Shown here piece by piece: positions 1 to 6,463 of a stretch of DNA of 8,365 nt. Each line of letters starts with the position of its first letter. Position 1 is the stretch's first letter. A program made the translations under genes and the position numbers. A model generated the notes under the pieces. That model did no database searches. It was not told the origin of the DNA and saw nothing but the letters and a program-made list of their open reading frames with translations. Source of the DNA: Clostridia bacterium (GTDB lineage: Bacteria; Bacillota; Clostridia; Peptostreptococcales; Anaerovoracaceae); the NCBI GenBank assembly GCA_024403005.1, contig JAKSSQ010000076.1, forward strand, positions 1 to 8,365, read 5' to 3'.

Positions 1-1
1 G

Positions 2-682
2 GGTTCGGGCAGAGACGGAAGCCTCGGGCACAACCTGGTCGTAGGCTACATTACGGGCAAGGAGTTAAAGCTCCTTACAGAGCTGGATTCTTCCCTCGGA
101 CCCCTTAAAGACCACATAAAAATGAGCTATTCCGGCATAAAATACCGCTATAACACCCGCAGAATTATCCTGGATCGCGTAACTACAGTTGGTCTGGACC
201 ACGGCGAACTGCTGGAACTCATCGAAGATGACAAAATGTACAAAATCTGCTGCAACATGTACGCAGTTAACATGCTCGGCATGCTCAACGGCATGACGAA
301 GGGCCTGCTTTCCATCGCTCCCAAGGATGAAGAGGGCAACGTAATTACGGACTTTAACGAGTATATCCTTAAGGACAGACAGGGAAACGACGTTAAGGAA
401 TGGGTAGCCCTGGCAGATTACATGAGCGCATTCACCATTGGAGAAGACGGCGTTAAGGAAATCCCCGCTGCATATTCCGGCCCGCTTGGCAGAAAAGTTG
501 CCTACAGCATGGGCGGCAGATATATAATTTCCAGCCCCGGCACCATTACAAGAATTGCAGAAGCAGTGCTTGTAGTGCTGGCAGTTCTTCTTGTGCTTAT
601 AATTGTGCTCATAAAGAAGCTGGTAATGTACGTCGGAAGACGCAGCCTTAAAACGGTTAAGAACGGAAACCAGAAGCCATGA
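2..682 (+). CDS. Surface 5'-nucleotidase / metallophosphatase, C-terminal part with membrane anchor (5' truncated)
   Basis: The frame is open from the first bases of the window, so this is the last 226 residues of a longer protein; the ATG at 122 is internal. The visible part matches the substrate-binding C-terminal domain of the UshA-type 5'-nucleotidase family: a GSGRDGS stretch at the start, then SGIKYRYNTRR, DRVTTV and a DDKMYKICCNMYAVNMLG segment corresponding to the family's 'DKxYxVaxNxY' region. In the family this domain binds the nucleotide while an N-terminal calcineurin-like domain, outside this window, holds the metals. Visible residues about 185-205 form one very hydrophobic helix (AVLVVLAVLLVLIIVLI) followed by a Lys/Arg-rich tail. 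This implies a C-terminal membrane anchor with the enzyme outside the cell and a short cytoplasmic tail. The stop codon overlaps the next gene's start (ATGA), implying translational coupling. The family call is fairly firm; the exact substrate (nucleotide, sugar nucleotide or other phosphoester) is not. Confidence 0.72.
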   Translation, partial: GSGRDGSLGHNLVVGYITGKELKLLTELDSSLGPLKDHIKMSYSGIKYRYNTRRIILDRVTTVGLDHGELLELIEDDKMYKICCNMYAVNMLGMLNGMTKGLLSIAPKDEEGNVITDFNEYILKDRQGNDVKEWVALADYMSAFTIGEDGVKEIPAAYSGPLGRKVAYSMGGRYIISSPGTITRIAEAVLVVLAVLLVLIIVLIKKLVMYVGRRSLKTVKNGNQKP

Positions 683-1383
683 ATTTTGCTCTGTTTTACG
701 CGACAATAGCAGTGCTTTGCCTTATTCCTGCAGCCTGCCTGGGCCTGTGGATGGCAAAATATAAGGACTTTCGTCCGGTTGGTTTTGGCGTATTAAGCTT
801 TTTTGCCTTTGCGGCTATCTGTGAATGGTTTTTCAGCTATCTGTTTATGCTGGTTGTACCTTTTACCAGGGCATTTCTCACCGCTGACCCAATGCGCCTC
901 GTGGTCTTTTCCTGTCTTATGGCCGGCGGATTCGAGGAATTCGGACGCCTGTGGATTTACAAGTACGGCCTGGCTGCTTACAGCGGTAGAGATACATCAG
1001 TAGGGTATGCTATAGGGCACTTCGGCGTGGAGATAATTATACTCACGGTTATTCCTCTGCTTGTAAACACGCCGGCTGAATTCGGGTCACAGGACATGGC
1101 GTATTGCATAATCGAAAGAGTCGTTGCCTGCTGCGGCCACACGGCGCTTTCCACTATGGTTTGGCATGCATTTTCTGCAAAGCAAATTAAAACCGCCTGG
1201 CTTGCTTTTGCAGTCCACGCGGTGTGCGACAGCCCTTTAGGCCTGTATAAATACGGATTTTTAGACCATTTCCATGCAGAATTGTATTTTGCAGCGCTTG
1301 TTGCGGTTCTTTGCGTTCTCGGAATTATCTACCGCAGAAAGCTTCCGGAAGGAATGTCTGTTGACGTAGAACTTCTTCCGTAA
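679..1383 (+). CDS. YhfC-family putative intramembrane metalloprotease
   Basis: This is a 234-residue polytopic membrane protein with about seven hydrophobic segments, near residues 4-26, 36-60, 72-84, 108-130, 142-160, 172-186 and 200-218. The motif pattern is that of the YhfC family, which belongs to the wider CPBP/CAAX-protease-like glutamic/metallo-membrane proteins. It has GGFEEFGR (E86, E87, R90), then GHFGVE (H114, E118), then H154 and H163, and finally AVHAVCD (H180, D184). In the family the EExxR and the later His residues are thought to form the membrane-embedded active site; biochemical proof is limited, so the protease role is inferred from homology. The ATG overlaps the stop codon of the nucleotidase gene by 4 bases, which fixes the start and implies coupled translation. 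The substrate is unknown; the neighbouring membrane-anchored nucleotidase is an obvious candidate. Confidence 0.75.
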   Translation: MNFALFYATIAVLCLIPAACLGLWMAKYKDFRPVGFGVLSFFAFAAICEWFFSYLFMLVVPFTRAFLTADPMRLVVFSCLMAGGFEEFGRLWIYKYGLAAYSGRDTSVGYAIGHFGVEIIILTVIPLLVNTPAEFGSQDMAYCIIERVVACCGHTALSTMVWHAFSAKQIKTAWLAFAVHAVCDSPLGLYKYGFLDHFHAELYFAALVAVLCVLGIIYRRKLPEGMSVDVELLP

Positions 1384-1427
1384 ACCACTCTCAAAACCAC
1401 TAATTTCAATCGATAAAAGAGGCATAT

Positions 1428-1691
1428 ATGAATTTCAGAACAGTTTACAAAGTACACAGCGCTCTAACCTACGGCGGCATCTTCATGATGATCGCAGGCG
1501 TATTTGCCAGCCAGCTGGACCTGGGCGACATAGTATATTTCCTGGAAGGCTGCGGATTTACAGTTGCTGTAATCGGCGTAGTATTCGGAAAGATTTTCTA
1601 TAAGTGCCCTTACTGCAAGAGCCGTCTTAAGCTCACAGAAAGCAACCCGGACTACTGCCCCAAGTGCGGCAAAAAGTTAAAGGATCTTTAA
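1428..1691 (+). CDS. Small membrane protein with C-terminal zinc ribbon (hypothetical)
   Basis: This 87-residue protein has two hydrophobic helices (about residues 12-29 and 37-57), followed at once by a treble-clef or rubredoxin-like zinc ribbon with paired knuckles CPYC (C60, C63) and CPKC (C77, C80). The layout predicts a hairpin in the membrane with both termini, including the zinc ribbon, on the cytoplasmic face. An AAAGAGG ribosome binding site lies at 1416-1422, well spaced from the ATG, so the gene is probably real despite its size. It starts 44 bases after the YhfC-type gene with no terminator between, so it probably belongs to the same transcript. Its TAA abuts the stop codon of the opposing gene. 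I do not recognise a specific family; such zinc ribbons often mediate protein or nucleic-acid contacts, but no function can be assigned. Confidence 0.7.
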   Translation: MNFRTVYKVHSALTYGGIFMMIAGVFASQLDLGDIVYFLEGCGFTVAVIGVVFGKIFYKCPYCKSRLKLTESNPDYCPKCGKKLKDL

Positions 1692-2630
1692 TTAATAATC
1701 GAAATAGGAAGCTAAAAGCGCTCTGTTTAAAGCGTTTATTGCCCTGTAATCCGGCTCTCCGTTTTCCTGCAGCACCAGATATCCGCTGTGGAAAGAGGGG
1801 AGCTCTTTAAATGCTTCCATATCCACCGGAAGTTTCGTAAGATCCGTAAACAGGAAGTGGGCCTTTTCCTGCAGGTAGTATTCCAGGGCGATTTTTCCTG
1901 TAAACGTGTCGTATTCCAGCTTGCAGCTGTCTTCGTAGGCGGAAATCGGCAGCAGCCCGGGCTGAGCCAATGCTTCGCCTGCGAGCCTGCCGTTCTTAAT
2001 TGCAAAGGCCTTCGTAAGGATTTTGTGGTCTTTAATCTTAATAAGGAAACCTTCCTTGCAGGCGATTTCGTGGTAGGGCAGGAATCTGGATTTATATGCT
2101 ATTCTTGCCAGCTGCTTTACGTCGTCTGCGTTGTGGAGAAGAATTATCCGCTTTGCCTCCGGATCTTTAGTCTGCAGGTAGTGGTTAAAGAGAGGAATGC
2201 AGTCTCCTCCGGGAATCTCGTCATCTCTTTTATCTTCCAGGCCCAGCGCTTTTTCCACGGACTTCTGGTTAAGGTGCTCCATGTCTTTAGCTGCAGGCCA
2301 GTACTTTTTGAGCCACTTATACAGGTCTATGCTCCAGAAAACGGAGAGTTTTTCGCATAAACCGTACTTTTTAGCTCTTTTAAGGGTAAAGGGCAGGTCG
2401 AAACCGTCGCCGTTGTAGGTAATAACGACATCTGTTTCCTTTAACTTTTCCAGAGCTTCTTCGATTACTCTTTTTTCGTCTTCCGGGCTTTCCGTAAAGT
2501 TCTGCCAGACTTCTCCCGCAGGGGAACAGAATCCGCAGTTGATAATTACGTCGTGAAGGGGAAAAAGACCGGAAGTTTCTATGTCATAAACGGTTGTTTT
2601 GAAATCTTTTAAATAAGTATTATTAAACAT
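1692..2630 (-). CDS. RNase H-like DEDD-family 3'-5' exonuclease domain protein (YprB-like)
   Basis: With the ATG at 2630 the protein has 312 residues. The N-terminal half is a DEDD exonuclease fold of the YprB/RNase_H_2 type: exo I motif VYDIETSG (D16, E18), exo II motif YNGDGFDLPF (D78), and exo III-like HNADDV (H166, D170; an Hx3D arrangement). These acidic residues would bind two metal ions for 3'-5' nucleic-acid hydrolysis, so the active site looks intact. About 140 residues follow without a motif I recognise. Bacillus subtilis YprB is longer and carries TPR repeats, which I do not see here. The start is uncertain: an in-frame GTG at 2651 would add seven residues, and neither start has a clear Shine-Dalgarno. 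I prefer the ATG because it places D16 at the usual distance from the N terminus. The gene converges on the zinc-ribbon gene with no spacing. The substrate (RNA or DNA) is unknown. Confidence 0.78.
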   Translation of the reverse strand: MFNNTYLKDFKTTVYDIETSGLFPLHDVIINCGFCSPAGEVWQNFTESPEDEKRVIEEALEKLKETDVVITYNGDGFDLPFTLKRAKKYGLCEKLSVFWSIDLYKWLKKYWPAAKDMEHLNQKSVEKALGLEDKRDDEIPGGDCIPLFNHYLQTKDPEAKRIILLHNADDVKQLARIAYKSRFLPYHEIACKEGFLIKIKDHKILTKAFAIKNGRLAGEALAQPGLLPISAYEDSCKLEYDTFTGKIALEYYLQEKAHFLFTDLTKLPVDMEAFKELPSFHSGYLVLQENGEPDYRAINALNRALLASYFDY

Positions 2631-2674
2631 GCTTTTTAATAAACAATTCACATTGAGGTCACGGATTTAAAATA

Positions 2675-2703
2675 AGTATAACACAGTAAAATAATATATT
2701 AAA
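2675..2703 (-). promoter_or_regulatory. Extended -10 promoter for the RNase H-like gene
   Basis: Read on the minus strand, positions 2683-2675 are TGTTATACT, a good extended -10 (TGn plus TATACT). A weak -35 (TTTAAT, 2703-2698) lies 17 bases upstream. The predicted start near 2668 gives a leader of roughly 38 bases to the ATG at 2630, or 17 bases to the GTG at 2651. On the plus strand the same bases include TTGAGG (2653-2658) and TATAAC (2677-2682) 18 bases apart, so a divergent plus-strand promoter overlapping this one is possible. Confidence 0.5.
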
Positions 2704-2706
2704 ACA

Positions 2707-2742
2707 AACAAAAGAAGCTGCAGGGGAGCAGCTTCTTTTGTT
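2707..2742. terminator. Strong hairpin terminator, readable in both directions
   Basis: A perfect 15-bp inverted repeat (arms 2707-2721 and 2728-2742) encloses a 6-base loop, AGGGGA. The core is GAAGCTGC/GCAGCTTC, and the outer part is A-rich on one side and T-rich on the other. On the plus strand the core is followed by TTTTGTT. On the minus strand it is followed by TTTTGTTTGTTTTAAT, an even better U-tract. No annotated gene ends here: the minus-strand gene begins just to the left and the M20 gene begins to the right. The terminator must therefore serve an unannotated transcript or long read-through. Confidence 0.75.
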
Positions 2743-2795
2743 CAAAAGGGGTATTGGGATTAGAGATCTGTGTGGTCATCAGGGGGATAACCACA
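2708..2795 (-). ncRNA. Candidate small RNA with two C-rich-loop hairpins (speculative)
   Basis: On the minus strand a possible promoter (TTGTTT, 17 bases, TAAAAT at 2806-2801) would start RNA near 2795. The RNA would begin directly with the 2768-2798 hairpin (loop CCCCT) and end in the 2707-2742 terminator (loop TCCCCT), about 90-100 nt in all. C-rich exposed loops are a known feature of some Gram-positive regulatory RNAs that pair with G-rich Shine-Dalgarno sequences. The -35 is weak, and no homologue is recognised, so this is only a candidate. Confidence 0.2.
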
Positions 2796-2798
2796 TAG
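2768..2798. repeat. Imperfect inverted repeat (hairpin) with G/C-rich loop
   Basis: Arms 2768-2780 and 2786-2798 pair over 13 positions with one mismatch and one G-T pair. The core is TGTGGTCATC against GATAACCACA, and the 5-base loop reads AGGGG on the plus strand. It has no U-tract and so is not a standard terminator. It could be an RNA structural element, as in the candidate small RNA, or a protein-binding dyad between the divergent genes. Confidence 0.45.
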
Positions 2799-2909
2799 CA
2801 ATTTTACACAAAATTCACAAATAAAACAAGTAAAAGCAAACATTTGATAGATTTTTTTTTCTTTTCACATTTACCATTGCTAATTTGTTCACAATCCTAT
2901 AAACTGTAT

Positions 2910-2923
2910 TTGTGTTAACATAA
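2910..2923. promoter_or_regulatory. Possible operator: near-palindrome upstream of the hydrolase operon
   Basis: TTGTGTTAACATAA is a 14-base dyad with a perfect TGTTAACA core and only one mismatched base pair. It lies in the AT-rich region just downstream of a TATAAA -10-like element and overlaps a CATAAT -10-like element, where a repressor or activator could act on the M20-amidohydrolase operon. It loosely resembles Rex-type TTGTTAA half-sites but lacks their spacing. No regulator gene is in the window, so its identity is open. Confidence 0.2.
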
Positions 2924-2963
2924 TTATTTATTTCGTAAGCACAAAAACTTAATAGGATGTGAC

Positions 2964-2978
2964 GACCTTTTTAAGGTC
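2964..2978 (+). promoter_or_regulatory. Short hairpin in the presumed leader of the M20 gene
   Basis: GACCTT (2964-2969) and AAGGTC (2973-2978) form a 6-bp stem with a TTT loop. A competing outer pairing, GTGAC (2959-2963) with GTCAC (2976-2980), overlaps it. It ends 26 bases before the ribosome binding site. It may be a modest 5' UTR structure or an operator dyad; there is no match to a riboswitch I know. Confidence 0.2.
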
Positions 2979-3004
2979 ACCCCCAAGTTGTATTGTTTGT
3001 TATG

Positions 3005-3010
3005 AGGAGG
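3005..3010 (+). promoter_or_regulatory. Ribosome binding site that sets the M20 start
   Basis: AGGAGG, 9 bases before the ATG at 3020, is a full consensus Shine-Dalgarno. Two in-frame upstream ATGs, at 2993 and 3002, have no ribosome binding site, and the second is fused to this motif (ATGAGGAGG). The true start is therefore 3020, nine codons shorter than the longest open frame. Confidence 0.85.
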
Positions 3011-3019
3011 ACAACAGCA

Positions 3020-4657
3020 ATGAATAAGGAAGTGGCAAAAAGAGTTGAAGAGATCGCGCTCGCGCTTGCACAGGTAAGAAGCGTTGTAGACACAACCGGC
3101 GAAATCGACGCAGCAAATAAGGTGTACGAGATTTTCTCCCAGATGGACTACTGGAAGGAAAATCCGCAGAACCTTTACTTTGTTCCCGTAAAGAACGACC
3201 CGCTCGGCAGAAAGAGCTGCACAGCTATTCTTGAAGGTAAAAAGGGTAACTCCAAGAAGGCGGTAATCATGATCGGACATATCGACCATGGAGGCATTTC
3301 CGACTACGGCCAGCTGCAGGAATATTCCAACAGCCCCTTCGAGCTCATGGAAAAGATGAAGGAAATCGAACTTCCGCCATCAGCTAAGAAGGACCTGGAA
3401 AGCGGCGAATACATCTTCGGCCGCGGCATCTTCGACATGAAGACAGGCGATGCAGCCATCATGGCTGTAATGGAACTCATTTCCAAGGACGTTGAAAACT
3501 TCGAAGGAAACCTCATCTTCTCCGCAGTATGCGACGAAGAAGGCAATTCCGGCGGCGTTCTCAACTGCGACGAAGACTACGTAAGACTCGCAGAGGAAAG
3601 AGGATACGAATATCTGGCCATGCTGGATGCAGACTACATTACCGAAGAATACGAAGGCGATCCCAACAAGTACATCTACATCGGTACTGTAGGCAAGGTA
3701 ATGCCCACATTCTACATTGTAGGCAAGGAAACACACGTAGGCGAATCTTTCAAGGGCCTTGACCCCAACCAGATTGCAGCTGCAATCACAATGAAGATTA
3801 ACCTCAACCCGGAATTTTCCGACGTGGCAGACGGCGAAGCAGCGCTTCCGCCCATTACTCTCAAGCAGAGAGACCTCAAGACAGAATATTCCGTACAGAC
3901 CGCAAAGGCTGCTACAATATACTTTAACTATGCTACACACTGCAGCACCCCGGAAATCATCCTGGAAAAGATGCTTAAGGCAGGCCAGGAATGCTTCCAG
4001 GAAGTTATCGATCTCCTGAACGTTCGCTACGAAAAGTTCTGCGAAATTGCAGGAAGACAGTACACAAAGCTTCCCTGGGTTGCAAGAACAATGAGCTTCG
4101 ACCAGCTCTGCGACGAAGTCCGCAAGGATGTTCCCAATCTTGATGAACTCATCAAGGCAAAGGCAGAAGAACTCGTAAAGACAGACATGGATTCCAGAGA
4201 CAGATCTTCCGCAATCTGCGGATACGTTCAGTCCATGTGGAAGGACCAGGATCCTGTAGTTATCGTTTACTTCTCCAGCCCATACTATCCCCACGTGTTT
4301 ATTGAGGGTTCAAGCGAAAAGGACAAGAACCTGCTCAAGGCAGTAGCTGCCGCTGTTGAAGAAACAAAGACAGACTACAAGCTTGGCTACAAGAAGTTCT
4401 TCCCCTATATTTCTGATCTGTCCTACGCAGCAGTACCGGACGAATCCGTAGTAGAAACATTCAAGAGCAACATGCCCGGCTACGGAATCACCTACGATCT
4501 GCCGTTTGACACAATCAAGAAACTCAACCTGCCCGTACTCGATATCGGTGCATTTGGTAAGGATGCGCACAGATGGACGGAAAGAATCGAAAAGAAATTC
4601 TCCTTCAACGTTACACCTGAGCTCATCTACAGAACGTTATTGAACCTGCTTAAGTAG
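3020..4657 (+). CDS. RocB-like M20 family metallohydrolase
   Basis: This 545-residue protein resembles RocB of Bacillus across its full length. Family landmarks are NDPLGRKS, GHIDHGG, GRGIFDMKTG, a DEEGNS block, IGTVGKVMPTFYIVGKETHV, LKQRDLKTEYSVQT and the C-terminal GKDAHRWTERI. Likely metal ligands and catalytic residues of the M20 fold are H87 and D89, D139 (bridging), E173/E174 (general base and ligand) and H517 near the C terminus, so the enzyme looks intact. M20 enzymes hydrolyse amide or peptide bonds of small substrates with two metal ions in the cytoplasm. RocB is linked to arginine/ornithine use in Bacillus, but its reaction is not defined and no other roc gene is visible here. The strong ribosome binding site and very biased codons (AAG Lys, ACA Thr) suggest high expression. 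The amidohydrolase gene follows 45 bases later without a terminator, so the two are probably co-transcribed. Confidence 0.88.
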   Translation: MNKEVAKRVEEIALALAQVRSVVDTTGEIDAANKVYEIFSQMDYWKENPQNLYFVPVKNDPLGRKSCTAILEGKKGNSKKAVIMIGHIDHGGISDYGQLQEYSNSPFELMEKMKEIELPPSAKKDLESGEYIFGRGIFDMKTGDAAIMAVMELISKDVENFEGNLIFSAVCDEEGNSGGVLNCDEDYVRLAEERGYEYLAMLDADYITEEYEGDPNKYIYIGTVGKVMPTFYIVGKETHVGESFKGLDPNQIAAAITMKINLNPEFSDVADGEAALPPITLKQRDLKTEYSVQTAKAATIYFNYATHCSTPEIILEKMLKAGQECFQEVIDLLNVRYEKFCEIAGRQYTKLPWVARTMSFDQLCDEVRKDVPNLDELIKAKAEELVKTDMDSRDRSSAICGYVQSMWKDQDPVVIVYFSSPYYPHVFIEGSSEKDKNLLKAVAAAVEETKTDYKLGYKKFFPYISDLSYAAVPDESVVETFKSNMPGYGITYDLPFDTIKKLNLPVLDIGAFGKDAHRWTERIEKKFSFNVTPELIYRTLLNLLK

Positions 4658-4702
4658 GCTCATATATATCTTAACTACTTTATTGTAAACAAGGAGAAAA
4701 CT

Positions 4703-6349
4703 ATGAAAACGAATGTTGAAAAGCTGTTTATCAACGGCAAAATCTACACATTCAAGGATGCTGACGACACAGTTGAAGCTCTCGCAGTAGACAAGGGCTA
4801 TATCGTTTGGGTCGGCACAACTGCAGAAGCTAAGGAAAAGTTCGAAGCTGCTGAAATTATCGATATGGAAGGCAAGTCCATGGAACCTGCTATGGGCGAC
4901 TCTCACCTTCATTTCTACGCTTACTGCCAGACACTTACAACAGTAGACCTCGCTGGCTGCACAACCAGAAAGGAAGCTTGGGAAAGACTTGCAAAGAAGG
5001 CTGCTGAAACACCCGAAGGCATGTGGATCAAGGGTTCCAACTACGACCAGTCCAAGTGGAAGGACGTTGAAGACGTACTGCCCACAGCTGACGATCTGGA
5101 CCAGATCACAACAAAGCACCCCCTCGTAATCAAGAGATGCTGCCTGCACGAAGTATCCGCTAACCACATGGCTCTCGAAAAGGCCGGCATCGGCAAGGGC
5201 TACGTATACGGCGAAGGCGGCCTCTGCGAACTGGATGCAGACGGCAACCCCAACGGTATCATCAGAGAACAGGCTTCCAAGCTGTTCGACGACATCGTAC
5301 CCGATCCTCTCCTTGACCCCGAATTCAAGGAAACACTCATGGCTAAGGTATTCAAGGAAGTATCCAGCCAGGGCGTTACAATGATGGATACATACGCAGC
5401 TAAGATCTGGAACTTCTTCGAAAGCACAGAAACATATGAAAACCTGGATAAGAAGGGCCTCCTGCCCGTTCGTATGCAGGTTTGCCTTGAAGAAATGTAC
5501 GACAAGCCCGTTCTCACAGAAGAACAGAAGGCAGATCCGTTCCGCAAGGTTGGCTACGGTACATACAAGATCTTCACAGACGGTTCCTTCGGCGCTCGCT
5601 CCGCAGCTCTGCTGGAAGACTACTGCGACGATCCCGGCAACAAGGGTATCCTCGTAATCACACAGGACGCACTCAACGAAAAGACATACAAGGCTTATAA
5701 GCACGGTCTGCAGCCCGCTACACACTGCATCGGCGATGCTGGTACAGAAGCAGCTCTCCAGGCTATCGAATACACAATCGCTAAGTGCCTCGAAGACGGC
5801 ATGACAATGGAAGAAATCTGGGCAGGCCCCAAGTTCAGAATCATTCACGCTCAGCTCATCCACGAAGATCAGCTTGAAAGATTCAAGAAGGTTCCCGTAA
5901 TCTTCGACATTCAGCCTGTATTCCTCAACACAGACCTCCACTGGATCGAAGAAAGAATCGGCGACAGAGCTGTTGACTCCTACACATGGAGAAGGTACAT
6001 CGACGAAGGCTTCATCTGCACAGGCGGTTCCGACTGCCCCGTAGAACTCTACACACCTTGGCCCGGTATCTGGGGTGCTGTTAACAGAACAGATCCTATC
6101 GACAACCTGCCCGCAGGCGGTTGGAGACCCGACCAGAAGGTTACAAAGTTCGAAGCTGCTTGCATGTATTCCAAGAACATGGCATACGGTAACCAGATGG
6201 AAAAGTACCTCGGTACTCTGGAAGTTGGCAAGTTCGCTGACATGATCATTACAGACAGAGACTGGCTCGCTGGTCCGGATGATGACATTCTGAACGTTAA
6301 GGTTCTGAAGACATATCTGGCTGGTAAGGAAGTTTACTCCGCTGAATAA
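4703..6349 (+). CDS. YtcJ-like amidohydrolase (amidohydrolase family 3)
   Basis: This 548-residue protein has the plan of the YtcJ/amidohydrolase 3 family: an N-terminal beta-sandwich strand (LFINGKIYTF), a TIM-barrel core and a C-terminal return to the sandwich (LGTLEVGKFADMIITD). Metal and catalytic positions are H68 and H70 in DSHLH, K289 in YKIFTDGSFGARS (the candidate carboxylated lysine), H341 in ATHCIGD, H382 in IIHAQ and D444 in GGSDCPVE. The site appears complete. Characterised relatives hydrolyse N-substituted formamides and other amides; the substrate here is unknown. An AAGGAG ribosome binding site at 4691-4696 supports the ATG. Codon use is strongly skewed (ACA Thr, GAA Glu, AAG Lys) and, by eye, favours GCT for alanine where the M20 gene favours GCA. 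This points to high expression. Together with the M20 gene it looks like a two-step hydrolytic operon. Confidence 0.88.
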   Translation: MKTNVEKLFINGKIYTFKDADDTVEALAVDKGYIVWVGTTAEAKEKFEAAEIIDMEGKSMEPAMGDSHLHFYAYCQTLTTVDLAGCTTRKEAWERLAKKAAETPEGMWIKGSNYDQSKWKDVEDVLPTADDLDQITTKHPLVIKRCCLHEVSANHMALEKAGIGKGYVYGEGGLCELDADGNPNGIIREQASKLFDDIVPDPLLDPEFKETLMAKVFKEVSSQGVTMMDTYAAKIWNFFESTETYENLDKKGLLPVRMQVCLEEMYDKPVLTEEQKADPFRKVGYGTYKIFTDGSFGARSAALLEDYCDDPGNKGILVITQDALNEKTYKAYKHGLQPATHCIGDAGTEAALQAIEYTIAKCLEDGMTMEEIWAGPKFRIIHAQLIHEDQLERFKKVPVIFDIQPVFLNTDLHWIEERIGDRAVDSYTWRRYIDEGFICTGGSDCPVELYTPWPGIWGAVNRTDPIDNLPAGGWRPDQKVTKFEAACMYSKNMAYGNQMEKYLGTLEVGKFADMIITDRDWLAGPDDDILNVKVLKTYLAGKEVYSAE

Positions 6350-6365
6350 TCAAAACCGACTTATA

Positions 6366-6400
6366 GGGAGGGGCGCATTGCGTCCCTCCCATATAAAATT
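6366..6400 (+). terminator. Terminator-like hairpin after the hydrolase operon
   Basis: An 11-bp stem with one G-T pair (arms 6366-6376 and 6380-6390, GGGAGGGGCGC against GCGTCCCTCCC) closes a 3-base ATT loop, 16 bases after the amidohydrolase stop codon. The stem is very GC-rich and stable. The following bases (ATATAAAATTATT) are AT-rich but not a clean T-run, so termination may be partial and some read-through into the XerD-like gene is possible. Confidence 0.6.
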
Positions 6401-6463
6401 ATTGCCCGATTTATTGGGTCAGACACTATTTATTTGACAAAATCACTACACTGGAGCCAATAG

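Larger units (their letters stand above)
2631..3019. other. Gene-free divergent intergenic region
   Basis: About 390 bases lie between the minus-strand exonuclease gene and the M20 gene. The region is much more AT-rich than its flanks and holds the minus-strand promoter, the strong terminator hairpin, the second hairpin, a run of nine T (2852-2860), a TGTTAACA dyad and a short leader hairpin. No open reading frame here has a plausible ribosome binding site and coding character. For the M20 operon the best -10 matches are TATAAA (2898-2903) and CATAAT (2919-2924), both with poor -35 elements, so its promoter cannot be placed with confidence. Confidence 0.6.

Noticed and set aside
65..706. 213-codon minus-strand open frame over the nucleotidase end
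   Set aside because: It overlaps a recognisable family domain on the plus strand and shows no domain or ribosome binding site of its own.
2852..2864. T-run (nine T, then CTTTT) as a terminator tail
   Set aside because: Only a trivial CAAA/TTTG pairing precedes it on the plus strand, so there is no stable stem; it is more likely AT-rich promoter-region sequence.
2993..3019. N-terminal extension of the M20 protein from an upstream ATG
   Set aside because: No ribosome binding site precedes the upstream ATGs, and the consensus AGGAGG lies inside the extension, correctly spaced for 3020.
3380..4294. 304-codon minus-strand open frame inside the M20 gene
   Set aside because: Same cause: an antisense shadow of a codon-biased gene, with no recognisable domain.
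4637..5941. Long (434-codon) open frame on the minus strand across the amidohydrolase gene
   Set aside because: It is antisense to a well-supported gene, has no matching ribosome binding site, and its composition (rich in Cys, Phe, Val) is what the extreme codon bias of the plus-strand gene produces when read backwards.
6434..6462. Perfect TTGACA upstream of the XerD-like gene as a promoter
   Set aside because: At 16-18 bases downstream there is only GCCAAT, CCAATA or CAATAG, none resembling a -10, and the position would place the start inside the coding region.
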